A stretch of 64,000 nucleotides of DNA, from the NCBI GenBank assembly GCA_022457155.1, contig JAJGOT010000199.1, positions 1,333,898 through 1,397,897 of the forward strand, read 5' to 3'. Source of the DNA: Cladopsammia gracilis (taxonomy: Eukaryota; Cnidaria; Anthozoa; Scleractinia; Dendrophylliidae). Shown piece by piece: positions 53,944 to 64,000 of this stretch. The notes under the pieces are model-generated. The model saw only the letters and a program-made list of their open reading frames with translations. It was not told the origin of the DNA and ran no database searches. Position 1 is the stretch's first letter; each line of letters starts with the position of its first letter. The position numbers and the translations under genes were made by a program.

Positions 53944-54225
53944 GAGCAGTTTTCAATTGAGTGTCGTAAAACCAAAACCAAAGTAATTACTCTGACCAAT
54001 CACAGCAGTCGTAAACAATCCAATGAACCAATCAGAGCTCGAAGCAATTACATGTCGGCAGCGCCAAGCGCGGGAAAACGCGTGCGAGCAAGTCACGATT
54101 GGTTTTGGTTTTACTTCTGATTGGTCGAGAAAGTGGCGCGAGATATTTTAGCCAATCACAAAGCGTAGCAATGCAAAACCAAAGCAATTGTGTAATTACT
54201 TTCGACACTCAATTGAAAACTGCTC
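53944..54225. mobile_element. TA-flanked MITE, 282 bp
   Basis: GAGCAGTTTTCAATTGAGTG and CACTCAATTGAAAACTGCTC are perfect inverted ends, continuing into TCG and GTAATTAC. TA flanks are at 53942-53943 and 54226-54227. Inside, AAACCAAAGCAATT and CCAATCA motifs are also inverted. Confidence 0.92.
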
Positions 54226-54399
54226 TATCTGGCATGTCAAACATACAATTAACAAAAGCTGTTGATTGCGACTACGAGTCTACCGGCGAGTATTATGTAA
54301 CTGGTGTATAATGCATTATGCGTGCATACTTTCACACACCTTCTTTCATGTGTTTTGTCACTTCTAACTATATATATAGATATATATACTTGCACTCAC

Positions 54400-54660
54400 A
54401 TGTTTGATCACCTGTGAGGTATGTTTGCTGGAAGAGAACTTGTTGAACTTGCAAAGGTAGCTCAATCATTGAAAAACTTTGTCTTGTCATTTGCCGGGAA
54501 CTGGAGCAAAAACATCGTTATCTACGCTCAGGGTATGCATTTTAATTTATATTACCAAGTTAGTACTAGTATATTTGGAGTCCTTTTTCAAGACAATTGC
54601 TCAGCTGAAAACGGCCTTTGTACCCAACAAAAGAATTTGGTTTCGGAGGGGAATAAAATG
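54400..54660 (+). repeat. Duplicated ~240-bp segment, copy 1
   Basis: TGTGAGGTATGTTTGCTGG, GCCGGGAACTGGAGCAAAA, ACCAAGTTAGTA and GCTCAGCTGAAAACGG all recur at 54985-55235. Both copies have GGTATGTA/GGTATGCA after the GGAGCAAAA block, as splice donors would. Indels shift the frame between copies, so a coding role is doubtful. Confidence 0.75.
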
Positions 54661-54984
54661 TCCGGCGTTTTGAGTACGAAATAATGTCAGCTGGGAACAT
54701 CGGAAAAGAGAAAACAGCTAATATTTTCGTGGGAGAAGAATCCTTTCTCTAAAATTTTGTGCCGCTAAAATATTCCGCTTAAAGAACAGAAAATCTCAAA
54801 CTGCTTTAGCTGTACTCTCGCATAGTTTCCTTTAAAGGCGCTAAAATAATACGAAAAACAGTACAACGCTATTCTAATTGTTCTACTAAGCGAGTTGCTG
54901 TCATATTCCTTCTACTTTCACGAGTGTTGTCTTGGCGTATCACTTAACAAGTAAACTCACTTCGTTTTCTCTTGTATTTAAGAT

Positions 54985-55235
54985 ATTGTGTGATCATATG
55001 TGAGGTGTGATTGTTGGGAGGACGTGGTGAGCTTCAAATTATGGCAGTCTCGATCTTTGAGGAACTTTGTCTATGTCGTTTTCCGGGAACTGGAGCAAAA
55101 GCATCGATGTCAACATTCAAGGTATGTATTAAGTTATATAACCAAGTTAGTAGTAATATATTTGGAGAACTTTCTAAAGACAATAGCGCAGCTGAAAACG
55201 GCATTTCTATCGCTAAGCAAGGGTTTTTCATTGTT
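54985..55235 (+). repeat. Duplicated ~240-bp segment, copy 2
   Basis: Second copy of the 54400 segment (TTCCGGGAACTGGAGCAAAA, ATAACCAAGTTAGTAGTAAT, GCGCAGCTGAAAACGGCA). It is about 580 bp downstream in the same orientation. Confidence 0.75.
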
Positions 55236-55933
55236 TCCTTTTTGTATTTGAGATCAGAGGATTGTGTCCGTGTAGTGCAAAGTTTTAGTCTTTTTGTTTT
55301 TGTTGTTGTGTACCGGTAAATAAGGACAGCACCTTCCGCGGCGATTAGAATTCGTCTAAATTTGTTGGCAAAATTTCGCGGGTAAATTTTTCGCAATATT
55401 CTGCGAGTCAAAGTAGAAATGAAAGTAACCGTTATTGTATTTAACAAGCGGAGATATGAAACTTCTAAAGAAATTATCGTACTGCGTCAGTGCGACCCTT
55501 TTTTACAACCCGACAACAGGCAACTTGTTTTTACCTCGGGTGCACTTTGGTGCATGTGTATCTCTAATAAAAGTTGGCGCGTTATCTTTCATTTTCTTTC
55601 CGTGGATAGTTTTTGCGAATCTGGGCAACGAAATTTAATCCTGTAAGATAGGAGTGGAAGTTAAATGTTTAGTTGACTTTTGATAACAGCTTACATGCAT
55701 GCAATTGATGATATAATTGAGGTGTATTTTAGCGATCTATACTTTGTTTCAACCTTTTGAAAAGAAACTGCTATTAACAGATAAACACAGAAAGAAAATC
55801 GTTTGATCCCAGTTCAGTCATTTTACTCTTCAGCTGGTGTTCCATCATCATGTTGTAATCCCATACCACAGGGAACCCAAACGTTGTATTTTCTAGAACA
55901 TAATCATCTAATAAAAATGTTATTTGTCTGGTA
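55236..55933. other. No gene recognised
   Basis: Open frames of 60-75 codons (55419-55646) overlap without motif or splice context. Confidence 0.4.
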
Positions 55934-56327
55934 GCCTGTGTCTTAGTCGTTTCGGAAGCGATTTGAATCGGAGCGAAGACGGACGACCTTGCAAGTTTTA
56001 AATATTATCTTGTCTGCCACTTCGTAGAGATTCTCCCCTGAGGATAGTTAATGGTAATGGGAACTTGAGTTAATAATAATGGTAACTTGAGACGTAATAG
56101 GCGTGTCGCATTTACGAAGTTAGGCCCAGTTCAAACGTCGAACTTCACATGTGGCCGAACCTAATGCAAATGAGCAAATTCTATTGTTCTTGCTAATTTG
56201 CATTAGGTTCGGCACATGTGAAGTTCGACGTTTGAACTGGGCCTTAATAATAATTATTGAAACTTACAAGGTCAATGGTTTTCGCTTTGATTCAAATCGC
56301 TTCCAAAACGACTGAAAAAGACACAGG
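55934..56327. mobile_element. TIR element, ~394 bp, containing another MITE
   Basis: CCTGTGTCTTAGTCGTTTCG and GGAAGCGATTTGAATC on the left are mirrored by GATTCAAATCGCTTCC and ACTGAAAAAGACACAGG on the right; ACCTTGCAAGTTT / AAACTTACAAGGT extend the arms. Another element (56123-56243) sits inside. Confidence 0.85.
56123..56243. mobile_element. Nested palindromic MITE with TTA duplication, 121 bp
   Basis: GGCCCAGTTCAAACGTCGAA...CATGTG and its reverse complement form ~38-bp nearly perfect arms; GAACCTAATGCAAAT / ATTTGCATTAGGTTC add an inner stem. TTA at 56120-56122 and 56244-56246 is a 3-bp TWA-type duplication (Harbinger). Confidence 0.9.
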
Positions 56328-58207
56328 CCTTTACGATTCAGGCTTAAATGCTCTACCACACGGCTATGAAGCCACACATTAGAGTTCTCACTTATCTGCA
56401 GTTGAAATATATAAACTTAAGAGCAATTACATATTCACCATTTTATGACTGGTTATCAGTTGCCGTTTTTAAAACACATCACACGGTTATAAACCCTCTG
56501 ATACTATAGCCAAATATACGCTAGGTAGCAAAATGTCAGTTTAACCTGTTTAATTGCAACCTCAACTAGGTAGCAATTATGCTATTTTTTCCGTTGTTTT
56601 CAGTACGTTCTCACCACAGTGAACGTTCGTTCATCAACGAAACGAACGAGTTTCCTGGTCGGATCAGGTGTTATTGATCATCATCGACGATCGATAAGGC
56701 CTGTCTCTACTAGTAAACTCGTCCGTTTTCCAGTTTCTTTTGACTTCAAACTTGCTCATTCAATTTGAGACTTCATTAAAACCGAGTGATTAACTAAACT
56801 CCGTCTTAGCTCGATGTTTTCCTCGCCAGATACATTACCGTACAGTTGACAGAAAAACAACGTCTAGTGCCTAGGGTGGCTGTTGCCATTTATATGTAAT
56901 TTTGTAGTATGTTGATCAGTTTCATTGACACTGCAGTGTGATGCCTCGAGAACTTGATTCATTAAACATAGGTGATTGACGCTGTTATAAATTGATGATT
57001 TCTCACCACCCTGGGCTGTTTAGTTATATTTCTAGCCATTTCCGAAGACTGCATTCTCGCATTTTCCCGGAAGGGCATATCACTGACACTTCTAGTTGAA
57101 TAGCACTTTGGTGCGAATGTAGTTTATCATACTTCGGAAACTTTTTTGATAGTGCTTTTAAGTGTTCAACATTTGAAATTATGGATCGTTTTAGATGGAA
57201 GCTATGGAAAGAATTATGACATAACATACCCAGAAAGAATGGATGTCGGGTGATCAATAAGGGATCTCTCCACTCCAAAAAAGGTTCGTTTTAAGAAAGC
57301 CTTAATAAGGTAAGTTTCGTGATAAAATAGAAAATTCGAGAACTAATAATACTGACGATTTGTGATTTCCAATTCGATCAGATTTCTTCCACAACAATAA
57401 AGGCAGAACTACATACAGTGCAGACCTAATTCCTAAATGGCGGCCGATTTATTTGTTATTTCTCATTTTGCTGCAAATTGTTTTAGTGTTGGCACATGCT
57501 AACAAAGTTAGAGGGCCGAATAGCATGCACATAGAAGAATAATTTGGCTGCCATTTATTGGTAAGGTCCATTACATAACTGAAGGTTAGGCTACGTGAGT
57601 TGTGCCATAAGCACACGTTAACGTGATAGCAATAAAGTCTAAGTTTCCTACAATAAAGCAACCCTGAGATACAGTAGCGACTCGCGAGATTCCTCAGATT
57701 CTTCCAGAATTATGAATTAAAGTTCATACTATGGACATGCAAAATTTTTGCTTACGTTAACTGGGCGTTAGGGTTCGGACTTTTTTCCTATTGGACATGA
57801 AACTTTGCACAAAAAGTGTTATGCCACTAATATTTTGGATAATTTTTCTACTATGAGGAAACTGCTCGAAGCGGTCCGTAGGTAACTGACAAATAATGCT
57901 CGTGAATTTACAAATATGGCGTTTAAGTTTTCAACTTTTAACTTTGGAAAATCTGCGAGTTTATTTTATTAGCTTTGCCAGGTAAAGCAATTAAAAAAAC
58001 AACAATACATAACAGATTTACAGCAAACGAATGAACGTCAATGGCAGTGGATCCACAACAGTGTTTAGCCAATTACATGCAGGGCAAATTCAAGAAGAAA
58101 AAAAACATATTAGTTAGTCAATTTCAATATTATGCGTTTTGTGAAAATATTTACCAATAAGGCTTATGGTTATTTTATAAAATAGTTAGATTTGTACACC
58201 TCGAGGG
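56328..58207. other. No gene recognised
   Basis: At 56343-56384 (minus) GCCGTGTGGTAGAGCATTTA looks like a tRNA box A but has no box B. The remainder is AT-rich with frames under 85 codons. Confidence 0.4.
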
Positions 58208-58667
58208 TAAGGGTAAACTGCCCATAATCCTTCAATACATATTTTCAGAATCAACTCTGCGTACATTGAATAGTTGAATGGGGAAATATTTCTTGTTTTG
58301 AACGTCGCGTTAGTGAGTTACATAGAGATATGAATTTACAGAGTAGATGACGTCAGCAAAATATACATTTATTGTACACCTACTTGCGTTCACCTCCGAG
58401 AAATGTTTTTATCTCTTTTCAGTCGACTATCAACAGTTTATATTTATCGAATTCATTATCCTTAAGCTGTAAACTGCGCATTGTACGTTGACGTAAAAAT
58501 AATGGCAAAGCCCTTAGTTGACGTCATCTAATTAGCATTCTGTAAATTCAAATCTCTATTATTCACTAAAGCGACGTTCAAAACAAGAAATATTTAACCA
58601 TTGAACTATTCAATGTACACATGGTCGTTTTTAAAAAATATATATACAAGGGTTATGGGCACTTTAA
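58208..58667. mobile_element. Element with ~150-bp imperfect TIRs
   Basis: ACTGCCCATAATCCTT, TACATTGAATAGTTGAATGG, AAATATTTCTTGTTTTGAAC and AGATGACGTCAGC on the left have mirrored partners on the right (CATTGAACTATTCAATGTAC, GTTCAAAACAAGAAATATTT, GTTGACGTCATCT). Nonautonomous. Confidence 0.85.
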
Positions 58668-59251
58668 AAACCTTACCGTCCAAAAAGCCCTGCACTATTT
58701 TGCAGCCACGATTCTCTCATTTCAGATTTCCAGGAAATACCTTATGTTCATGATGCTTATCAGCTAGGTGCTTTAACACAATTCCATCTTGATTATTGAA
58801 TAATACAGATCCTTGAGTATGCTTACTGCTCTGTCATGTAAACTGCCGCTGGAGGTCGCTACTTGGTTCGCTATTACTATAAGAATATTTTGGTCTCAAA
58901 CAGTTTAAGACCTGAGTTTAAGGTCAGTTCCGAAAATATGTTTGACACTTATTATCTTCGGCTAGATTGCCTACACCACGTTCAAATTTTCCCTGAATAT
59001 AAATCTTGATGTTTTCTTCTGCGTTAACGCGTAAGTTTGGTCATGTGACACGTCACGTTACCAATTTTAAAATTAAGCAAATTGGCGATATGTCGGGAAA
59101 TATTCTTTGTACAGGTCAATAAATTAGCTTTTCCGATGGAGATTTAACATATCTATCTATCTTCCTATACAGCAACCCCTCTAAGGAGGATTATTTGCCA
59201 GGTGGTCGGAAAGCAATATACATATGTGCAGAATAACTTTATCGCGAATGA
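58668..59251. other. No gene recognised
   Basis: AT-rich spacer with only short frames. Confidence 0.4.
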
Positions 59252-59748
59252 GAAAAAAAAAAAAATAAATAAATAAATAAATAAGTAATAAAAGGGACTG
59301 TAGCTTAATTAATGAGTCAAATTGAAGATGCGGGAACGGAAGATGGCACTACAATTACAGTTCACAAATAAGTCTGTCGGTATATTGTTCCACTGCAAAA
59401 TAGTTCTTGGAAAAAAGGAGAATTGGTGTGATCTGGTTTTACAAAGTTATGGGGCGGATGGTGTGGTCATGGGTGTGGCGAGATCTTCTAACTGGATCCT
59501 TGAGTTTATCTTGGTTGCAGGCGACAAGTCCGTTTTTTATTTTGTACAGTAGAACCAAACGTGCATCACATCGCCTCTGTAGTAGGGAACGCCAGCCAAG
59601 CTCCTGGAGCATGTCTGAGACACTTGCTGTTGGATGATACCGGCACAATGCCCACCTAGCTGCTCGGCGCTGAACCATCTCCAGTCTGTAAGATCCGTTG
59701 TTTTCAATGCCCTGCCTTTTTGGATCCCAAATGCTCGAACAGTACTCA
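59252..59748 (-). pseudogene. 3' end of a LINE reverse transcriptase ORF
   Basis: The minus-strand frame reads LEMVQRRAARWALCRYHPTA, then SVSDMLQELGWRSLLQRRCD and ARLVLLYKIKNGLVACNQDK, with a stop at 59439. This is the typical C-terminus after the RT domain of jockey/CR1/RTE-like LINEs (QRRAAR......ML..L.W..L..RR...RL.L.YKI.NG). Downstream on the minus strand decayed remains lead to a (TTTA)n/poly-T tail, seen on the plus strand as A-run and AAATAAATAAAT at 59252-59287. The 5' part is missing; its truncation point abuts the MITE at 59753. No link to a host gene. Confidence 0.75.
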
Positions 59749-59752
59749 GTAC

Positions 59753-59871
59753 TGGAATGATTGTCCTCGAGTTTTCAAATTACAATTATAGATAATCAAA
59801 GGGTGAATTTTGGACTTAAAAATGACCTTTGTCCTCACAAAATTTTAAAGAACAATGGACAATCATTCCAA
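59753..59871. mobile_element. MITE, 119 bp
   Basis: TGGAATGATTGTCC and GGACAATCATTCCA are perfect 14-bp inverted ends. Target duplication uncertain. It adjoins the LINE truncation. Confidence 0.75.
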
Positions 59872-60795
59872 ACGTACAGGGCTTGATTAAACCCCTCACC
59901 AATTCGTCAAATATTTGTCATTTTAAGAAAAATGGCCATCTGATATGTCACGTGACTTACGGGAAAGCTTATTAAAATGTTAAATTCATCACGAATAAAC
60001 TGTTTTTCCTGGTTATAGCCCTTGACCCATGCCTTAAAGTATTTGAGGGTTTGAAACGATACTAACGCCCCGTCCACATATCTACCTTTTTATACTTGTG
60101 GTTATCTGCTAACGGAGTCCTGAAAATGTCGTTCCAATATTTTCGTTTTATTTGGATTATCTTTTTTGTAATGGCTTTCAATAATTTCTATGCAAAAAAT
60201 TTCGTAATTGGATGAAGGCATACTAAATAAATTACCATAGGAACAGAAATCTTCAGTGCAATCTTTGTCACAAGGTATAGGGTTAAGTAAATTAAGAACT
60301 AGAAAAACCAGAATTGATGAATATCAGCTGACGTCTGTTATTCCTTTTTCTTCCTGTCCAGGAGCTATCACAGATACCACGCAGCTCTCAATAACCTATA
60401 ATTTCATTGGACCTGGGTATCACGCAGCTCTTTTGTCTTCTATGGCTAGGGTCCATTGTTGTATTGTTTGTTCTATTGTTATCTCAGCAAATCGGAGAAA
60501 ACCTTGTAAGAGCTGGGTACTGCCCCATCTATCAGCGGATTGTCTACAAATAATGGTCCATACGAGTGTGTCCATAACAAAGACCAATTAAAGAGCATTT
60601 GAAGGACGGACATTTCCCCACGACAACATACATTTACTGAGGTAAGAAGAAAATTTTGTTAACAGGGGAGGGGGATAAAATCGCTATGGTCAAGCGGTTC
60701 GCGCGTCATAGGACACGATATCTTATCACTTCCAACAAGTAACCTTGGTAACAGACATTAATAAGTGATACGGAGGTGCAAATGAAGAAAACTGA
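59872..60795. other. No gene recognised
   Basis: A 111-codon plus-strand frame at 60256-60591 shows no motif or splice context. CTATGGTCAAGCGGTTCGCG at 60684 resembles a box A only. Confidence 0.4.
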
Positions 60796-61372
60796 ACGCT
60801 CGGACGTGCACGCAAACGTATACCCCCACCGTGGCACAAAGGGAGGTTGTTGCCCCCCCTTGGGATTTTGCGATGTTGAAATAATTCGAAAATATTTTAC
60901 TTCTAATAAATAGCCCGCGATGTGCTCAACAAGATAAGGTGAATATTATGGGTTGTGGCGCAGCTGGGAGCCCGTAAAGTCATCGAAAATGGCCGCCAAG
61001 ACGGCCTCCATCTTGGATTTCACTAAAAACTCAAATTTATCGGAAAAATGTGGAAATGCAAATATTGTTTGCTGGAGTTGCAAAATAATATGCAATAAAA
61101 CATTTGATGCTTTTGGTGGCATTATGTTTCTCATTGAAAAAAAGGTGACAAACACGCATTTTTATTCAAAAATGGCGTGACCACATGTTACTTATGACGT
61201 CATATCTCCTTACCATAGCAATCGGTTGTCGCCAAACGTTACGAAAATGTGTCTAAAGGATAAACGAACAGCTACTGAAAACGACATGTGCTAATCTTCA
61301 ATGGCCTTGAACATATCGGAGAAAAACCGTTAGGGGGGTGGCAACCACTCCCCCCTTGTACGTCCGAGGGTT
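60796..61372. mobile_element. Possible TIR element
   Basis: GAACGCTCGGACGTGCACG on the left and (reverse strand) TAACCCTCGGACGTACAAG on the right are weakly similar. GGTTGTTGCCCCCCCT and GGGGGGTGGCAACCAC are also mirrored. Borders uncertain. Confidence 0.45.
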
Positions 61373-63127
61373 AATACGTAAAAATCACCCTGAACTAAAC
61401 AGACCAAACAATCCTGATGGATCAAAACAGTTAAAGGTTAACAACCCAAAGAAATCCCAACCGCACTTTTATATCCTATACATCCAGAAAACGAGACATT
61501 GTGACAAATACTATATAAATCATTAAACCATCTTTAACAAGGCAAGTCAGGTTAAAGGCTTTGAACAGAGTTGAAGCCATCCGTCAAACAAACGTTGGAC
61601 GAATTTTACGCAATTGAGAAGCGAAATATAAACCTTACTCACCAATTTGTCCTTGTCAACTAAAACAGGCAAAGTTTTTTTTTTACAAAATTCCGTCGAC
61701 CTCTTGGATTGTTCTGTGCATGGCTTAAAACATGTGGTGGCTCGAATTCGATTTTGAAATTATTAAAACATGATATTTGAAAGAACAATGACAACGTTGA
61801 TTAGAAAATAAATGGGGTGGCAAGCTTTTGTACTGCTATGGCATTAAGCGTAGAAAGATGTCATTGTATTACCAAATCTATGTGTAGTATATAATGGCGA
61901 TGTGTTTATTCTTCTGAAAACAATTTTTAATCACAAAAGAAACAATCAATTAGTTATATTTTGGACTCTAAAAAACTTTAAGACTGCGATGTTTACGCCC
62001 CTTACAAACAAGACAATCAGCCTGAGTTAATGAAAAAAAACGTAAAGACCAACAAGTCACATTTGCATCGTAACGGGTTAAAGGGTATTCAAAGGAAAAC
62101 ATAAATTATTAACAAGACACACTTTTTACAGTGCGACCACACAAACCGAGGCCACCCAGACAAATTTTGAGAGAAATTGAAATTAGCCAATCACAAGTCA
62201 AGATCTAGACAATGGAATAGCGGGAAATTATACTTGATCTGAGTTCAAATTGTGAGCTGAGATGTGTTGCGAACCTTTTGATATCCAGAAATACTTCATT
62301 ACCCAAATGATAACAATGAATAATTGTCACGTTTGTATAAATCAAGCTGGAAAATTTTATGACAACGTCTGGGTTGGCCAGAATCAAAGCCAGTAGTAAA
62401 GACATTTTGAACAATCCAAAGTAAACGTGACGGCCGCTCATTTCATGCAAACCGGGCGCCGTGACCGATTCGCAGTTTCGGTGATTACCAAACAGAGCTG
62501 TCAGCAAAGATTGTTTTCATTTTTCGAAGACTCATTCAAGCGGTAATTTCTAACTTTCTCTTCGGTTCCACTTCAATTTGAGAGCGATTCTTCATACATG
62601 TGAGAGTTTTCATTTGTTATATTTTTCACTCTCCCCTGGCACCTTGTGCCTCAAGAAAATCACAAATTATAGTTTAGGACTTCAAAGCTTCAACCCGGCC
62701 TGTACATGTATAGTAGGGAACAGAGAGACGACAAATGGATTTTATATAAAGTAACGTGAACATTTTGTATAAAAAGTAATACCCGCTTTCAGTGTACGGT
62801 CGCTGGATAACAAAGTATACACAACTCTGACAACAAGATAAACGAGCGGATCCGTACGGATAGTTCGCAGTTGTTTCTCAGAAAATAGTGCTATTTTGTC
62901 CACGCGATTTTTGCCGTTGAGTTGAGAAATCGGGAGCAAACTGCAGTGAATTATTCGTTTGAAGAAAGGAGAAAAATAGCTTCCTTCTTTTTTGATCCTA
63001 ACCCTAACCCTACCTATAAATAATAATTCAATTTGTTAACTAAGAATAAAAAGTTGTGTCCTAATTTCATCAGAGTGAATCAAGCTGAGGCAATTAAACT
63101 CCAGATAACAGAATTTGTGCAACGTTA
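61373..63127. other. No gene recognised
   Basis: AT-rich; CCTAACCCTAACCCT at 62997-63011 is a telomere-like motif too short to be an array. Confidence 0.4.
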
Positions 63128-63200
63128 CAGGCCGTTTTTCATTTTAAAATAACATCTATACAGCTAATCAATAAACGTTGTCTGAAGAATGGTGCATTGA
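63128..63200 (+). repeat. Copy of a dispersed repeat also at ~23537-23610
   Basis: Shares CATTTTAAAATA, ACAGCTA, ATAAACGTTGTCTGAAGAAT and GTGCATTG, in the same order and orientation, with the GGPS1 intron at 23537-23610. Confidence 0.7.
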
Positions 63201-64000
63201 CATAGGCATTGTGAGTTTACATGCAGCATATATTTTAAAATACTTTTCACAGGACAACATGCCAGCTTATTATTCGCAGAGCATTCCAGAGTGCAAAAAA
63301 ACCCCGCATCAAAACGAGTGCAAATATGACGTGTTATTACACTCTTCTGACCACGCGCTTTGAAAAACACTTTCAAAAACTTAGATTTACGAGATGACTC
63401 TCATATAACTAATTAAATCAGCGATAAGTTACGTAATACGACAGGGCATTTATAAGAATAATAACTGTTTATTCAAATTCCCTTGAGAAACGTGAAAAGG
63501 AGATAAAAGAGGTTAAAAAATGACTCGTAAAACTATTCAGCCATATAACACAACTTCACGCCAAATAACCTCTATCTAGTATTGTTGAAAATATCTATTG
63601 CAGTGAAATTTCATGAGCCGAAGCCAAGAACGTGTTGGAACATTTAGAATATTGTTTAGACATCACGTCTTTTTTCACGTTCGACGCACTTAAAAACTAT
63701 AAAACTACAAAAACTGTAAAATTATAAAAAAGTAAAAGGATGTTCTATAAAAGTCACTTCAGGCTGATATCGATTTTGATCCTACTCGGATCCTCTTCAG
63801 TCGCCATAATGAAAATATCTAGCAAGCGAAATAGAATCAACACATTATTAGCAAACCCCTTTTGAGTACCGTGGAATGTCTATTTATGTGTGGAATGCTG
63901 CTCCTTCATTCTGATGCTTTCCTCTTCGTCATTTGGTTTCTCTTGCTGCCGTCAACCAAAGGGTTATCTATCCTTTGCTTTCGAACGACAGGCCTCAGCA
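63201..64000. other. No gene recognised
   Basis: At 63755-63800 GATATCGATTTTGATCCTAC and TCGGATCCTCTTCAGTCG resemble the 3' region of a retroelement on the minus strand, too little to classify. Confidence 0.35.

Noticed and set aside
60680..60730. tRNA-like CTATGGTCAAGCGGTTCGCG
   Set aside because: Box A resemblance only; no box B or cloverleaf.

Overview
This is nuclear DNA from an animal, most likely an anthozoan cnidarian such as a stony coral. The evidence is short exons with GT-AG introns, AATAAA signals, AT-rich intergenic DNA, tRNA-derived SINEs and a dense mix of small DNA transposons and retroelement fragments (RLE-type LINE, Penelope-like, DIRS-like, Ty3/gypsy). The cnidarian placement is an inference from repeat style and protein similarity recalled from memory; no database was searched. 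There is no bacterial operon, rRNA, CRISPR array or free-living virus.

Three conserved housekeeping genes anchor the window. (1) The last four coding exons of a proteasome lid subunit, PSMD11/Rpn6, lie at 1279-5444 (+); earlier exons are outside the window. (2) A complete three-exon gene for a cytochrome c oxidase subunit 7A family protein lies at 9514-14144 (+, 84 codons). (3) A complete twelve-exon geranylgeranyl diphosphate synthase gene (GGPS1) runs on the minus strand from its start codon at 47323 to its stop at 23297. Its exons join without a break into 305 residues, with both Asp-rich motifs. The gene spans 24 kb for 918 coding bases because its introns are packed with mobile elements. 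The three genes serve unrelated cell functions (protein turnover, respiration, isoprenoid synthesis).

Layout. 1-5.5 kb: PSMD11 with intronic minisatellites and MITEs. 5.5-9.4 kb: gypsy LTR/gag stub and five TIR elements, one ending about 130 bp before the COX7A start codon. 9.5-14.3 kb: COX7A. 14.4-17.3 kb: 5' half of an RLE-type LINE carrying a MITE with a 3-bp duplication, an unclassified minus-strand coding remnant, a tRNA-derived SINE and a GIY-YIG (Penelope-like) scrap. 19.9-22.3 kb: an unusual transposon with long TIRs, a spliced IS630/Tc1-type transposase and a convergent spliced second gene. 23.3-47.3 kb: GGPS1, whose second intron (35.0-43.8 kb) holds a hAT-like element split by an LTR retrotransposon that contains an inverted pol segment, then Penelope-like and RLE-LINE 3' ends. 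47.3-47.7 kb: GGPS1 promoter region, possibly bidirectional. 47.7-64 kb: no gene recognised; large local duplications, tandem repeats, MITEs and the 3' end of another LINE.

The strongest candidates for something new are the two-gene convergent transposon with its derived MITE at 859-1017, and the LTR element with the inverted pol segment.
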